Shown here in pieces: positions 10,201 through 25,009 of a stretch of 64,000 nucleotides of DNA. Below the pieces are notes generated by a model. That model saw nothing but the letters and a program-made list of their open reading frames with translations, ran no database searches and had not been told where the DNA came from. The translations under genes were made by a program, and so were the position numbers. How positions within the stretch are numbered: the stretch's first letter is position 1; each line of letters starts with the position of its first letter. Source of the DNA: Monosporascus cannonballus (lineage: Eukaryota; Ascomycota; Sordariomycetes; Xylariales); NCBI GenBank assembly GCA_004154925.1, contig QJNS01000074.1:50885-114884 (forward strand), written 5' to 3'.

Positions 10201-13199
10201 ATATTAAGTAATCTTCATTATAAATTTATTTTGTTTTTTTATAATATTAATATAAAATTTATCGTTTTTAAATATTTTTGATTTTTAACCCCATTTTCGT
10301 TACTGTATTTATATTTATATAGTTCGTTTATTTTTATATTATTATTAAAATTGCCGGCGTTACCAACACATAATAATTTCTAATCTGACGTTATAAATAA
10401 TATATCGGGAAAAAATCAAAATAATAATCTTTATTAAAATTAAGGAATTACGCATTAAAAATAAACGGTATTTATCGGATAATATTATTAATAACAAATT
10501 AAAAAATAAAAAACGAAATTTTGCTGGTTTTAATTAAAGCTAATAATAAAAAATACGTTCGGTTTTAGCGTAACGTTATAATCGTAAAACGCAATAATTA
10601 TAAATATTTATATAATATTAATTAAAATTATTAATATATTATTTATTTATTAAATTTGTTATTTTTATTAAATTTTAATTCGTTAAATTTTATGCAAAAA
10701 TATTAATTTATCTTAATCCGCATTAATTATATGCCTAAATAAATATATAATCAATTTTTTAATTAAGAAAATTAACGGAATTTTATATTACGTAATTCGA
10801 ATTATAATTTATTACGGTTATTAATAAATTATCTTTTTAATTTATAACCTTTAATTTATAACGCCGAATTAAAATTTTTTAAACTTTATTTTCCGGTTTT
10901 TTTTGAATTTGTTATATTAATTCTTAAAATATTTTTATTTTTTTTAACCTTTAAGATATTTTGGCTTAAATTAAATAATTAAAGTAAAAAATCGATTATG
11001 CGGATAAATAAATAATATAAATAATTTTTTGTTAATATTAAAAAGGTTATTTTTTTATTATTAATATAATTATTTTAACGTCTGCTTTTTTTTAAATATT
11101 TATTTAAAACGTTTACAATCCCGGGTTTATAATAAATCTTTATTAATTATACTTTATAACCTTATTTCTTTATAAATAAAATTAACATTTATCGGCGTAC
11201 GGTTTTAATTAGTATTTTTTGGAACTATCCGTATACCTTATTATTATTTTGTTAAAAATTTTGGTAATTATTTCTTTTTCGATTTAGGGCTTTTTGGTTC
11301 CTTTAATAAAAGTTAACGGCTGGATTTATTTTTTTTCTTTTGCCGCATTTTCCCTTTATTGGCATAATTAAATCCTCGGTTAATTCTAAGGATTCCTTTA
11401 TATCAAAATTTTATATAGGTATAATAATAATTAGATATTTCGAGTAACCGCCAAAATGCTTAGTATTAATACCGAATATATTATAATATTTAAAAATCCA
11501 ATTTTTATATAAAGTTATTTATTTAACAGTTAATTACGTATAATTACGGTTTTTTTCGTTTAATATTATAAAAATAACTTATATATAATATATATTATAA
11601 AATATATTACGATTTTATATTTTTTCTAATTAAGATTATAAAATTATTATATTTCTATTATTATCCATATTATGCAAATCGTTATAAATTATAAATTCTT
11701 AAAAATAACTTACGGCCCGAATTATACGGTTTTTTAAAAAATATATACCGGTTAAATTTATAATATAAAAAATATTTATTTTGCCGTTTTAAAAACTTAT
11801 TATTTAATAATCCGTATTATCCGTACCGATAATTTTATTATTATATTTTAATATAAATAAATAAATAATATAATATAATATATTATTTAATACTTTTTTT
11901 AGGGTTTAATAAACATAAAATTCGAAAATTATTAAAATATATAAATATATTTTTATTAACTTTTTATAAGTTATATATATATAATCGAAATCTTAAAATA
12001 TTTATTTAAATATTATTTCGAGATTATCGTAAATAAAATATACATTAATATATATATAATAAGAAATAACTTACGTTTTTAAGTATATAATAATAAAATC
12101 CACCTTATAAAAACCTTATAATATTAAGATTTTAACGAATAATTATTGGGTTTAAAAAAGGCTTATTTTATAAATTAAGGCAAAATTTGGAAAAATAATA
12201 TATATAATAGGAAATAAGGTACGGAAAATAACGTCGTAATTAATATAATTCGTATCGAAAATTAATTTAATGCCGTTATAATTTTTATATACGTTTTTAT
12301 TTTTTGTTAAATTGCTATATATTTCCCGAATACGATTATCGTATTTTATTTTATTAAACGGTAATAATATTATTATAATAACTATATAATATTAAATATA
12401 TATAAATAAGTAATTATAATTAGGAAATTTAATAATATTATAAATTTATTTATATAAGTTCGGCTTAATTAAAATTAAAAATATAAATAAAAAATATAAA
12501 ATATAATAAATAAGATAAAGTTTATATATTAAATAATTTCCGAATATATTATTAATATAAACAAAATATATATAGATTTATAATATACGAATAAAGCTTA
12601 CGGATAATTAATAAATTATAAAAATATCTCAAAATAATATATATAATTATGATTAAAATATATAAAAATTTCAGTATTATATAATTATAAATATATAAAT
12701 TATTAAGTTTTTATAAATTATTAAATAAAAAAAAATTAATAATATTTTTTCTTATAACGAAATAATAATATATAAGGAAAAAACCTAATAATTATATATA
12801 AGTTATTTAAAATTTATGCTTTATTATAAATTTCTTAATATAATTCATACAATTATCTTAATTAAATATATATTAAATATAATTATTATAATTATTTAAT
12901 ATATATTTAATATTACTTATTTAATCATAATTTCTTATAATTTCAAATAATTATTATATTTTAATATATAAAATTACGTTATTTATACCATAATAAGTAT
13001 TAATTAAATCTTTTTTATTTAATATACGATTTCTATATTATAATATATATCTTTATATATTTTACGATATTATAAAAGGTAAATAAATTCCTTACCGATA
13101 TAATAAAGGCAGTTTCCGTTATAGCTCCTAATAATATATCTCGAATAAACTTAAAAAACCTTATTCGCCTGGCTAAAAATTAAATTCATTAATAATATC

Positions 13200-13395
13200 C
13201 CTAAGGAATAACTTATTTCCAAAAAATAACCTACTCCCAAAAAACAACCTTAAAGACGGGTAATAAAATTTCGGACCAAAAAATAACCGGAATAAATACT
13301 AAAATAAAAATAATTTATTTCCGAAAAATAACTTTAAGGATAAATAATAAGATCCTTAATCAAAAAATAACCGGAACCGGTATTAAAATAATTTG
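13200..13395 (+). repeat. Imperfect tandem repeat, probably from a repetitive protein
   Basis: Inside the TIR element, blocks built on a CCAAAAAATAAC-like core recur several times. Two longer units (about 100 bp each) share the order AAATAACC...AATAAxAT/GxT...CAAAAAATAACCGGAA. Read on the plus strand this gives recurring P/SKNN-type residues with stops that CAA-to-TAA RIP would explain. It is probably the relic of a low-complexity Asn/Lys-rich coding repeat. No product assigned. Confidence 0.45.
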
Positions 13396-16300
13396 CGATA
13401 AGGCCAAACCGATAACGTAATCTCGATTAAGGCATTTTTATATTAATTAAATAATATTTAATTATTTTAAGATATAAAATATTTTTTACAGAAAATATAT
13501 ATTATACGTAATTAATTCTAAATACCGGGTATATATTATAAAATTATATTAATATAACGGGAAATTTAAAAAAAATAAATATTTTACGTGTTAATATTAA
13601 TACGAATATATGATTATTAAGAAAATCTTATAATTATTAAAAATGTATATTACGAATAAGATTTTTTATTACGAAAAAATATGGTATTTATATAAGCATT
13701 AAATATTAATAATATAATTCGGAATATTTTCCGTAATAATAACCGACAAAATAAAATTTACGTTATAACGGATTATGCCAGCTTTATAAGTTATTATATT
13801 ATTAAACTAATTACAGATTTTCGATTAATTACGATTTTCGTAATTTAATCAAATAATTATATAAATTGGGTACCATATAAATAATACGAAAAGAAATTTA
13901 TAACATTATAAATTAAGCCGCTTAATTAGAAAATATATGTAATATAATTATTTTATGGATATTATAATTTACGGAATTATGCGAGCAATAAATATATAAA
14001 TTACGTATGAGAATACGGCGAAAAATATTTATACGTAATTCCTAAATATTTGGCATTATTATATGGTCCGAATAAAAATTTTTAAAAGGAGTTAAACGTA
14101 AATATTACGTTTAAGACGAATAAGATTTTGGAACTTAAAAACGTAAAAGGAATTATTGATATATAAATTATAATAACGTACTAAAAAAAACAAAACGGAA
14201 AGAAAAAATTTTAGAAAGTATTTAAAAATATTAATTAGTAAATTAATTGCAAACGGGATATATAAGTTAATTTAAAATTATGCGTTAAATTTAATTATAA
14301 GTAATATAATATTTTTATGTAACTTTACGAAAAATAAAGTATTTAAACGGGATATAATTAATTAAAATTACGTAAATTATAAATTTAATTATTTATATTA
14401 CGTTTGTAAATAATTATACCGTATATTATATCGTAAAATATTATGTTTTTGTTTATAACTTTATTATCAGAAGTAAATAAGTTACGTTAATATAACGATT
14501 AAGTAATTACGGTAATAGATAAAACGATCCCGATATTAACTAATTAAAATTACGTAAGTAATAAAATTATATTAATATTAAAATTATAATATAAATATTA
14601 TATTGCTTATATAAAAATATATTACACAATAATAAAAAGATAAAAATTTATATTAATAATTTGTTTTTATTTAATAAATTCTTATATTGTTTATCCGATA
14701 GCGACAATAATAATAACGGACCGCCTTAATTAAGACTATTTATTAAGGTATTAATAATTTACATTATGAGATTATAATTTTTTCTGTATATAAGATATTA
14801 TAATTATCCTGAACCAAATTATCCTTAGTAAATTTAATACTAAAAACTTTTTAGGTAATTACGTTAAGGTTATTTATAAGTTAATTTTCGTTTTTTACCG
14901 TATTTAGCCAATTAAGCTTACTTGCGTTATTAATAATAAATGCGATATTATTAAAATTAATAAATTTAATTTCTATAATTTTACGGCCTATGGCCAAAAT
15001 ATCTTTAGATTTTTAATTATTTTTTTAATCCGAGATAAATATCCTTTAACAAATCAGAAACTCCGAAATAAAAAGTAAATGCGTTCGAAGATTTCGGTAT
15101 AAAAATCCCGAAGAACGTAATGCTTATTTTGCAAAAAAGTATAACGGACATAAAATTCGTATTATAAGGATATACGATAACTAATTAAAAACGAATTTCG
15201 GAAAAAAATAATATTAACGTTATATATATTATTTTTCGACCGGCGGAATTTGCTAATAAGCCATAGATTATAATATTTATTTTTTCGATTAAATATTTTT
15301 TATATTTTTTCTTTAAATTTTATTAAAACTAAATTTAATATTAAGATCGAATTAATAATGATTTAATTTAATACTGTAAAATGTAATATTTAATCGAAAT
15401 AATGTATTTTTTTGCCGTAATTAAATTAACCGGCTTTATAAAAAAATAATAATATTAATATTAATTACTTAATATAATTAACGTTATTATATCGTATAAT
15501 ATATAAAAGATATAAATAAATTTAAGTTTTTTTTAAAAAAAAACGGCAATAATTTCGTAATTTTTTATTAATAAAAACGATATTAATCGATAGTTAATTA
15601 TTATTTTTAATAAGGATAAAAAATTATCGCCTTATAAAATATCGGGCGTATTAAAAATATTTCCGGCCTTATTATTATCTAATAAGAAGGCTTTATTCGA
15701 TACGTTTTAATCAGAATTATACCGCTTAATAAATAATATAAATAAGTTATATTTCTGAATTAAAAATTAACAAATTTATAAATTATCCGTTAAATTATTT
15801 ATATTATTAAATAACGTATTATTAATAAATAATAACAGAATATTTTCGTTAAAAAATCCTTATTGATTAATATATCTTAATTCAAATCCCGTAATACCTT
15901 TTTTATTTATTTGACGTAATTAAAATACTTAAAAACTATATTATACGTAATAAATTTAAATTTGGCGATAGTTAACCGAAAATATATATATTTTATAAAT
16001 TCGATAAATTCGGTTTTCGAAAAACAGTTTTCGATCGAGATATTTTGAGAAACTTTATATATATTAAACGTTTTTATTGTAAGTAATTCGTATCGGATAC
16101 GTAATTCCTATAAAAATAATGCAAATATGCGAATATTATATATATAAAGTATAAAAGGTTCGAAAAAATGGAATGTCGACAATTTCTAATATAATTACGT
16201 TATTTTATTTAAAAATTAATAATTTGTTTTTAAAGTTATTTATATTTTATGCGTCCCGGTTATAATATTAGGCCAATAAGTACGTATAATTATAAGCAGG

Positions 16301-17870
16301 AAATTTATTTATATATAGAATAAAGTAAAAATAAAAAGGAATTACCGTTTCTTATTGTATAGATCGGCTGCTTTAATTTAATTAATCTATATTTTCCGAA
16401 TATACTTAATTATTTTCTAATTTCTATAAATAAGATAAAAACGTTTCGAAAATTGATAAAATTCTTTTTTTTAAATTTATATATTTTTTAAAAAAGTTTT
16501 CGATAAATATCATAAATACCATTGATATTGTCTTTGTCTTTATTAATTATATTTAACGAAATCGAACGGCGTTTATTATACGGTACACGTTTTAATTTGA
16601 GAAAGCCGGGGAATTTTTGCTTATTATATTTATAAAATATATTAATAAAAGCCGGAAATAAAGTCCAGATAATATTAATTACGAATTAATAAGTAATATT
16701 AGGCGGTATTAAATATTATTATAACGTTTTATAAAATTATTTTATTTTATAATATTAATTAGGTCGGAATATAAATTATTTTAATTCTTTTTACAAAATT
16801 ATAATTATAATAACGGGCAAAGGCAATAATAATATTCCGTATAACGGTATCGTATTAAAGTATTATAATACGAATATAATTTAAATATTAAAATTATTAT
16901 ATTAAAATATAATATTATTTTATCGTACATAATTATAAAACGTAACTTATTTTAATTAAAATTATATTATTATAAAACAATTAATATAATTACCTTAATT
17001 TCTTTTATTAAGAGAATTATATTTTTATTTAACGTATAATAATTTTTATAAATACCTAACCCCTTTAACATATCGATATTATTCCGTAATAAACCTAAAG
17101 ATAATAAATATTTCCTTAATAAATAAGATAAATAATTGCCGTTAAGTTTAGAAATTATCTTAATTATAATAATTAAAATTATAAAGAAAATATATAAAAA
17201 TGTCCAGATTATTATTATTACGAAACCGTTTCGTTTTCGGTTTCGTATTATACGATTATTATTTTTTTCTTAAATATATAAGTACTTAATTTAAAAGCTT
17301 AAATTAATTAAAGGTAAATATTTTTATAACATATTAACTTTTATTTAAAATAATATGGATTACGTTAATTTCAAAAAATAATCCCTCCGGTAAACGGCGA
17401 AATTTAGACCTTTTTACAAAAACTATAAATTTCTCGTATAATATATTATAATATTTATATATAACGAAATCTTAATTAGTAAAAATTAAAAACTTCTGTT
17501 AATTTTCGTATATTAATAACTATTTATGTATTTATTTTTTTATACGTTAATTAATCGGTTAATCCGAACGGTCGAACTGGTAATTCGGCTTAAATTATCG
17601 TACAAAATTTAATTATAAATAAAATTTTTAAACGTTATATTAATTTTTTTATATTAATGCCAAAAATTTAAAATACGCGTACGTATATTTTATTTTAAGG
17701 GCGTAGCCCGGTAAAACTAAAAGAATTCGTATTTATCGTATTTTAAAAAAGGGGATAATAACGTAACGAGTTCGGGCTGTAATTATTATATGCGTTAGGG
17801 TTTAAAAATAGTAAATAAATCCTAATCAAAATTATTATAATAATAATAATAAGCCATAATTAAGGTAATC

Positions 17871-17894
17871 ATATATATATATATATATATATAT
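17871..17894. repeat. (AT)n microsatellite
   Basis: An uninterrupted run of AT dinucleotides near the right end of the TIR element. Confidence 0.9.
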
Positions 17895-18117
17895 TTATAA
17901 AAGCGTATTATTATTAAATTATTACGGATTTTTGTTTTTTTTAAAAAGCAAATATATTAAACGAAACCGTTTTTACGTAATTATAACTTAAGCCTTGCTG
18001 GCTTGTTACGGGGATTTGGGATTTGATTGGTTAATATTTGGCGTTATGGAGCGGTACTTAAGAAACTTTGAAGAAATTAGGAAAACGAGCCAGGGAGGCC
18101 TGAGCTAGCTGAGGTAA

Positions 18118-18272
18118 GAGCACCGGACAAACGCCGATACCAAGCAGCACTAGCGCAGCGCCTTATATGCGAACATACTTAATTATATTTTTATTTTCCT
18201 TTTTTTCCCTTTAATTAAAAATAAACTTTCATTAACAACTGATTGCAAACCGCTTAAGTAAAGCCTTTTACA
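18118..18272 (+). repeat. Gypsy 5' LTR, second part
   Basis: Begins with the duplicated GAGCACCG, continues GACAAACGCCGATACC and ends CCTTTTACA. It aligns along its length with 24852-25009 in the 3' LTR (for example GCGCAGCGCCTTATATGCG against GCGTAGCGCTTTATATGCG), with mostly transition differences. Confidence 0.88.
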
Positions 18273-21200
18273 TATTTTTTAATTTACTATTTAATAAAAT
18301 AAAAAACGTTCGAAATTAGATATTAAGATTTTCGAACGCTTTTTACAGGGCCTAATAAAGGGCCCTTATTGACCTAAAGTTATAAAGGGTATTTAATGCT
18401 ATAACGAAAATCTTAATAAGTTCGATAACGGATATAAAATAATGTATAAATTACTAATTCGAAAAAAATAAAAAAACATAACCTGATTCCATAAGTATAT
18501 AAAAGCGCAATATAAGGCAAATAAAAAACTAATATAAACGGCCGAATAACTTAAAAACGGTTTAACTATTTAATAGAAATTTATTACTTAATTATAAGTT
18601 CGAAATATAATAACCTTTACGAATACCGATTTTTTCTCGTTTTAATAACAATTAGAAACGTAATTAGGCTATTTCGTAAAAACGGTTCGAACAACCGAAT
18701 TAATAATAAGAGCTAAGCGAAAACCGTTACTTTAATTAAAAAAGTTCAACGAGACAAAAAAGAAGTTCTCCGAATAGTACGTATCTATAACTTATAAGCT
18801 CAAAATAAACGTTATTTTCGTAAAAGAAGCTTATAAATAATTTTATGTTATATATAAAAAGTTCGAAACTAATATATAATATACGGTTATTACTTATTAT
18901 ATTACCGAAAATTTACATAATACTTATAACCTCGTAAATTTCCTTCAGGTATTATACGAATAATATAATAATCGGTATAAGAAAAAAAAGTAACCGAACG
19001 TTTTCGAAATTTAAAATAAACCGATAATACGAAATTTTTATTATTTTATTCTTTATTTGAAAAAACGTTAATAAATGCGAAAAAGATTACTTAGTTAACA
19101 AAGACAAAACTTACGTTTTTTAAAAAAAGCATTAAATAAAAAATTTATCTAAATTTTAATTTTAATAGATTTTTTTAAAAGTTATAACGCATAAATAAAT
19201 AAGGTAATCAAAATCGCCAAACGCTTTAAAGAAATAATACGGTAAAATTTTTTTTTTCTAATAGCTTAATCGAACGGTAATAATTAAGCGGGAAATAACC
19301 CAGATAATAATATAAGCATAACGGGTATTTTGGTATTAAAACGGCAAAAGTAAAGATTTTAATTTTTTTTCTAGCGCCGAAATAATATGCGCAATAAGTA
19401 ATTTAAAAAAAACGGAACGTCTGTAAAACAAAAGGCCTTTATATGCGTTATAGGCGTCCTAATTGCAGAGCAAACCGTTACACGTTTTTACTAATAAAAA
19501 AACCGTAAAAAGAGATTAATTTATTAAAAACGTACGAAAACGAAAGGTTAAAATCTGAAAACTAAAAAGAAAAAAAGTAATTTTTAAACATTAACGCATT
19601 TAAGAACAAAAAGCGACTTAGACCAAGGTAAAAATCGCGAAGTAAAATATAAACAGTATTTTATTTATTATCGATATATATATTAATTAAGAAAAATTTA
19701 TGAAAATGCTTATTAATTAAGGATATAAATATTTTATCGTAATAAGCGAAACAATTATAAAATACTTAAGATTATTACATATTTTAATAAAATTACGCGG
19801 ATTAAAACAAATTCCGAAAAAAACTAATAACGGCAAAAAGAAATTAAGAAAATAATATATATAAAAATAGATATCAACGGTTTCAAAGCCAGGATATTCG
19901 CATATATTATTAATTACTTTAATTACTTTCTAAATTTAAGAAAACTTTAAATAAAACGTTATAACGTTATATACGTAATATAAAAACACCTTTTAATAAT
20001 AAACGTAATAAATTGCATAAAGGTTTACGAAAAAAGATATAAAACCTAAAAAAATAACGTACAAATAATTCGTAAGACGAAAAAATTTTTAGCCGTTATT
20101 TTCGAAGCGGAATTTCGGAAGATAAAAAAGATTAAAAAGATTAAATAAGAAATTTAGTTATTTCTAATTATTTTGGCCGATATTAATAAAGCGTTAACGT
20201 TTAAAAAAATGGAAATTAACAAAAGATTTCCGTTTAAATTAAAAGTATTTCGCAACTTATTCGATAAAAAATTAAATAGCACCTTATTTTTATCTTGCTC
20301 CGGAATAAATTATACGATTTTATTACGCAAAAACGAAATTAAAAAAAGATATTAACATTATAAAAGCCCTTATATAATATAATTAAGGACAAATTATTAA
20401 CCTTAAAAAAAACTCTAACGGAAATTTTAAATAAAAAGTATATCTGCGTAAATAATTTGTTCGTAAGGGTTTCGGTTTTATTAATAAAAAACCTAAAGGA
20501 AAATTACGTTTTTGTTACGATTATCGGGCGTTAAATATAATAACCGAAAAAGACCATTATTTTTTACCCCTTATTTCAGAAATTTTAAAATTATTTTTTT
20601 ATATTCAATAATTTACGAAAATAAACGTCCGAATAACGTTTCATAAAATCAGGATTAAAAAGAAAAACGAATAAAAAACGGTATTTCAAATGCGTTTTAG
20701 CTTATACGAATAGCTGGTAATACCGTTCGGGCTTATACGGGATTTCTGCGATTTTCCAGCAATATATTAACGGGGTTTTAAAGAAGTACTTCGACGTTTT
20801 CTATGTAGCGTATATGGACGATATCCTTATTTTTTTCTCCGGATCAAAGGAAAATTATATATAAAAAATAAAAAAAGGTTTAAGCCGCTTAAAAAAACGA
20901 GTTTAAATCTAGATATTTCCAAATACGAATTCGTCGTAAAAACGACAAAATATTTTGAATTTATTATAAACGCCGAAAAAAGAATATAAATAAATCTTAA
21001 AAAATTGCGCGTAATTAAAAATAGGAAGTTTTTAAAACGTTTAAAAAAGTCCGAAATTTTCTAGAGTTTACAAATTTTTACCGTAACTTTATAACTTATT
21101 ATATAGATATATCGGTACCGTTAATAACCTTAACCCGGAAAAAAACCTTATTCTGTTAAAAGAAAAAAAACGAAATAACATTTAAATGTTTTAAAAGCGT

Positions 21201-24200
21201 TTTTATAACGGAACCGATTTTAGCGTAATAAAATTTCGAAAAACTTATAATATTAAAAGCAAATTATTTAAAAGTAATATGTAAAAATTATTTATTTCAA
21301 ATTAATAAATTAAAAATATTACATCCGGTTATTTATTATTCTAGAAAATTAAACTTTATTAAAATTAATTACGAAATATATAATAAAACATTTTTAACGG
21401 TAATAAGTTACTTAAAAATATAAAATATAGAATTACGTAACGTAATAACTTCGTTTAAAATTATTATCGATTATAAAAATTTAAAATATTTTATAATTAT
21501 TAAAAAGTTAAACAAATATTAAGTAAAATAATTAAAGAAATTATTGGGTTTTAATTTTTATTTCGAATTCTGTATCGGCTATTTAAATATTAGGGCCGAT
21601 ATATTTTCACACAAAAAATAAAATATGTTTAGAAAAGAAAATAATAATCAGAAACCCGTACAAATATTTTTATTAATAAAAAAAATAATGATTTATATAA
21701 TTTATAAAACGTTAAAAATGCCTTAAAATATAATAACCGTTAATAATATTAAAGTTAAAAATAATAAATTATATTAAAAAATATAAATATTTTAATATTA
21801 CGAAAACCTTTAGAAATTTTAAAACGTAACGTTAAAACATAATAAAAGTTACGACCGCATTATTAAGGTTATTATAAAAAAACGCAGTTTTTTTGCTGAA
21901 TTAAAATTATTAATATCGATTACGAAATATACCTTTAACGTTAAAAGCCTTTTTTAATTGTAGGAACGTTTTTAGATTTTAAATTAGTAATCGCTTAAAA
22001 CGGCCTTAATACAAAATATTTACCATTCTATATAATAAGTTACCTAGGTAAAGAAATTACGATAACGGTACTTTCGAAAATTTTTTCTGGCCGGATATAT
22101 ATCGTATAATAAGGCAGTTCTACAAGAATTACGATATATACTGCCGCAAAAACGTATAAAGAAATAAAAAAAAGTAATTAAAGTTATTCCTATTTCTCGA
22201 ATAATTTTATAACGAATTATCGATCGATTTCATAATTAATTTATTAATTGTTTTTAAATACGACTTATATTTTTTAATATTTATAACAAATCGATTTTTT
22301 GAAATAATAATTCAAAAAGCGATATTTACGGTAAACGTAAAAATATGTACGGAAATATTCGTAAAAGTATATTAAAAATTCTATGCATTTTTTAAAGTTA
22401 TTATAAATAATAAAGGAATTAATTAAATAAAGAAATTCTAAATTAGACTTTATAAATTAATAAAAATAAAGTATCGTTTTTTTACCGTATATTATTTAAA
22501 AACTACTAATATTACTGAAAAACTTAATTAAAACATATTAATTTATTTACAAATTTTCGTAACGTATTTATAATAAAAATAAAGTAAGTTTTTTTCGGGA
22601 ATACTATTTACGATTAATAACCGAAATATAACCTTAATAAAATTAAGTCCTTTTTTCTTATTTTACAGATATTATATTAACCCGATTCCCTAAATAAAAA
22701 GCAATTTGATAACTAAGAAAAATTTATATTTAAAAGCAGGAAATTTCGTTAAGAAATTGCGAAAAAATACGGAATTTGCTTAAGTTACGATAGCGGCGGC
22801 TTAACAAATCCAGGAAAAAAATAATAAATAAACGTCGTTTTCCTGTCGAAAAATACGAAGTTAATAATAAAATCTAATTATCCTTAAAAATATTATCATT
22901 TTCTGGCCGTCGAAAAACTTGGAATAACTTTAAGCTAAATATTAAATAACTAAAATAATTAATTCTTATGTTATCGAATTAAATATATTTAAAAAGATTT
23001 ATAACCGTTTTTACGTTAATTTATTAAGGTATAGGAACCGCGATTTTTCACCGTTTTAAATTAACGTAAATATATAACCCTTTTTTATTATTCTTAAAGA
23101 AAATAACGAACCGGAATTTAAAATCGAAAGTATCATTTAAGCCCGAACCAAAAAGTAAAAAAAAGCTTTATACATTAAATCCAGGTAAAGTAATTAAATT
23201 ATATAAAACCGATTTGAGAACCGTTCGAAAAATTCTTAAATATAGCGGCTTTATAACAGTTTGAAAAGAAATACGATAATATAGCTATTAATAACGGACC
23301 CTAAATTTAACGTACTATCCGAAAACGGACGGGTAAAAGTCCAGCTTAAAAATATTAGCCGGGTGGCATATAAATGGTATAAGAAATTTGAGAAAACCGT
23401 TTAAAAATAACTCTAAATAATTTGTAAATAAACGTTAAAATAATCTTTTTATTATTTACGAATAAAACATATATAAAAAAAGTTAGAACTTATAAAAATA
23501 ATACGCCGGTTATAAAATTATTTAATTACTTTTCAAAACTTATAAACTTAACGCTTTATTTTGCGAAGTTATAGCGTTAATATTATGCAGAAATTACGTA
23601 CTTAAGGCGCGCGATTCCTTGGTTTTATTTATATCAAATTCCGACCAAACCGGGACTTTTTTTTATTTATTTAAATTATAATTACAAGATTTTCAAAAAT
23701 ATTAATAATACGATTATTAACGGCTATTAATTTAACCTATAATATAAGTTAATAAATCATACGGGGAAAATGCGGAAATATCGTAAAAAAAAACTTATAT
23801 AACGGAATTTATTATATTTATTATTAATATATCCTTTATTACGTAAGGCGGAAGGACCGGCAAAACCGGTAACCTAATTTACGTATAAATAACGTATAAG
23901 CCAGAAATTAAAGGCGTAAAGTTACTTTGGAACAAACGACGTTCGAAAATTTAAAACGCGAACATACGGCTTTAATATTTTTTTTCCTGGGAACGGATAA
24001 ATGTTAAGCCAAGGTTAATAGCAAAAAAATAATATAAGAAATACGTAAAAAAAAAACGAATTTATTAAGGTTTCGATAATCGTATTTAAAAGCAATTTCG
24101 TAAAACGCGTTAACCGCTTAACGAAATTCGAGAATATTTACGAATTACGTAAAAATTACGTTAAAAAATATATTAGTAAAAATAGAAAAATGCATTTATT

Positions 24201-24821
24201 TCGGAAAATTTAAAATTATAATTAATTTAAACCTAATAACGAACCGCCTTTTTGCCTATAATAATAAGTATTTTGGACATAGCGAATAAATAACGTATAA
24301 ATGAATTACATATTTTATTAATTTAAACAAAATACGTCCGAGTTTTCGGCAAAACGAACTATATAAGTAAAATAAGGCATATCGCGAATATGGGCGAGAT
24401 ATTCGTCTAAGGCGATATAAATACGTAATGTACGAAAAACTTTAGCGGATTTCGACTTACTAAAAAGGCCCGAAAACGTAAAAACGTTCTTTTTATAGGG
24501 CATTTTCGTAACGTTATAACCTATTAATTAATTTTTAAGCCGTTACGAAAAAACGTATAAAAACGTTATTGTAAATATTAATAAAAGTTAACGTACCGAA
24601 ATAAATTATTAATATAAAAAAAATTTAAAATAAGTACAAGCGTAAATACATTTTTATATATAAACCTATTTAACGCATAATTAATTTATAATTAATTACC
24701 TAAGTTAAGCTTAGTTCGAAAGTCGATAAATTTCCGAATTTCGGATTAATTAAAAGTTAAAAATTAGCGTAATTATTAATTTTGCAATAAATTAACCCTT
24801 TTTGGAAAAAGTAGAGGATAA
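18273..24821 (+). pseudogene. Degenerate Gypsy gag-pol (RT, integrase recognisable)
   Basis: Plus-strand frames broken by many stops still show Ty3/Gypsy pol. A clear reverse-transcriptase block reads [11 protein letters not shown]...TEKDHY (about 20504-20560) and, further on, FYVAYMDDILIFFS with an intact YMDD at 20811-20822. Integrase-like spacing (K.R..TVYY...TE.LN) appears near 22430-22540. The order RT then integrase is the Ty3/Gypsy order. Upstream (18.3-20.0 kb) is the expected gag position, but I could not identify motifs there. A 60-codon stop-free stretch at 20173-20355 lies in the protease-to-RT interval. The copy cannot encode a functional polyprotein. Confidence 0.8.
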
Positions 24822-25009
24822 TATAATGGGGCTATATAAAACTTTATTATGGAGTACCGGATAAACGCCGATACTAAGCAGCATTAGCGTAGCGCTTTAT
24901 ATGCGAACATATATAACTGTATTTTTATCTTCTCTTTCTTTTCTCTTTAGCTAGAAAATAAACTCTTATTAGCAAATAATTGCAGACCGTTCAGGTGAAG
25001 CCTTTTATA
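24822..25009 (+). repeat. Gypsy 3' LTR
   Basis: 188 bp from TATAATGGGG (RIP-altered TGTGATGGGG) to CCTTTTATA (RIP-altered ...TACA). Followed by the TAAAA duplication at 25010-25014. Confidence 0.88.

Larger units (their letters stand above)
7163..18117 (+). mobile_element. Large TIR DNA transposon inside the Gypsy 5' LTR (10,955 bp)
   Basis: The borders are set by an 8-bp duplication of LTR sequence, GAGCACCG, at 7155-7162 and 18118-18125. The left end reads TTGCCTTATCGTGATCAGG and the reverse complement of the right end reads TTACCTCAGCTAGCTCAGG. Over 24 bp these match at 16 positions, with three further transition differences, so they are imperfect terminal inverted repeats. A second copy of both ends occurs at 25939 and 41361. 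An 8-bp TSD fits hAT, KDZ or P-type elements better than Tc1/mariner (TA) or most MULEs (9 bp). The interior is too RIP-damaged for me to find a transposase, and it may contain further insertions. Orientation is arbitrary. Confidence 0.82.
7125..25009 (+). mobile_element. Ty3/Gypsy LTR retrotransposon, interrupted and RIP-degraded
   Basis: The LTRs are about 188 bp, start TG and end CA (3' copy ends TA by RIP). The 5' LTR is split in two by a TIR element (7163-18117); its halves are 7125-7162 and 18118-18272. The 3' LTR is 24822-25009, preceded by a purine-rich tract (24806-24821). Both ends are flanked by TAAAA. Without the insertion and its 8-bp duplication the element is about 6.9 kb, a normal Gypsy length. 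The internal region reads, with stops and frameshifts, as gag-pol on the plus strand. LTR halves and 3' LTR align with transitions over the first 37 bp only. Confidence 0.88.
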
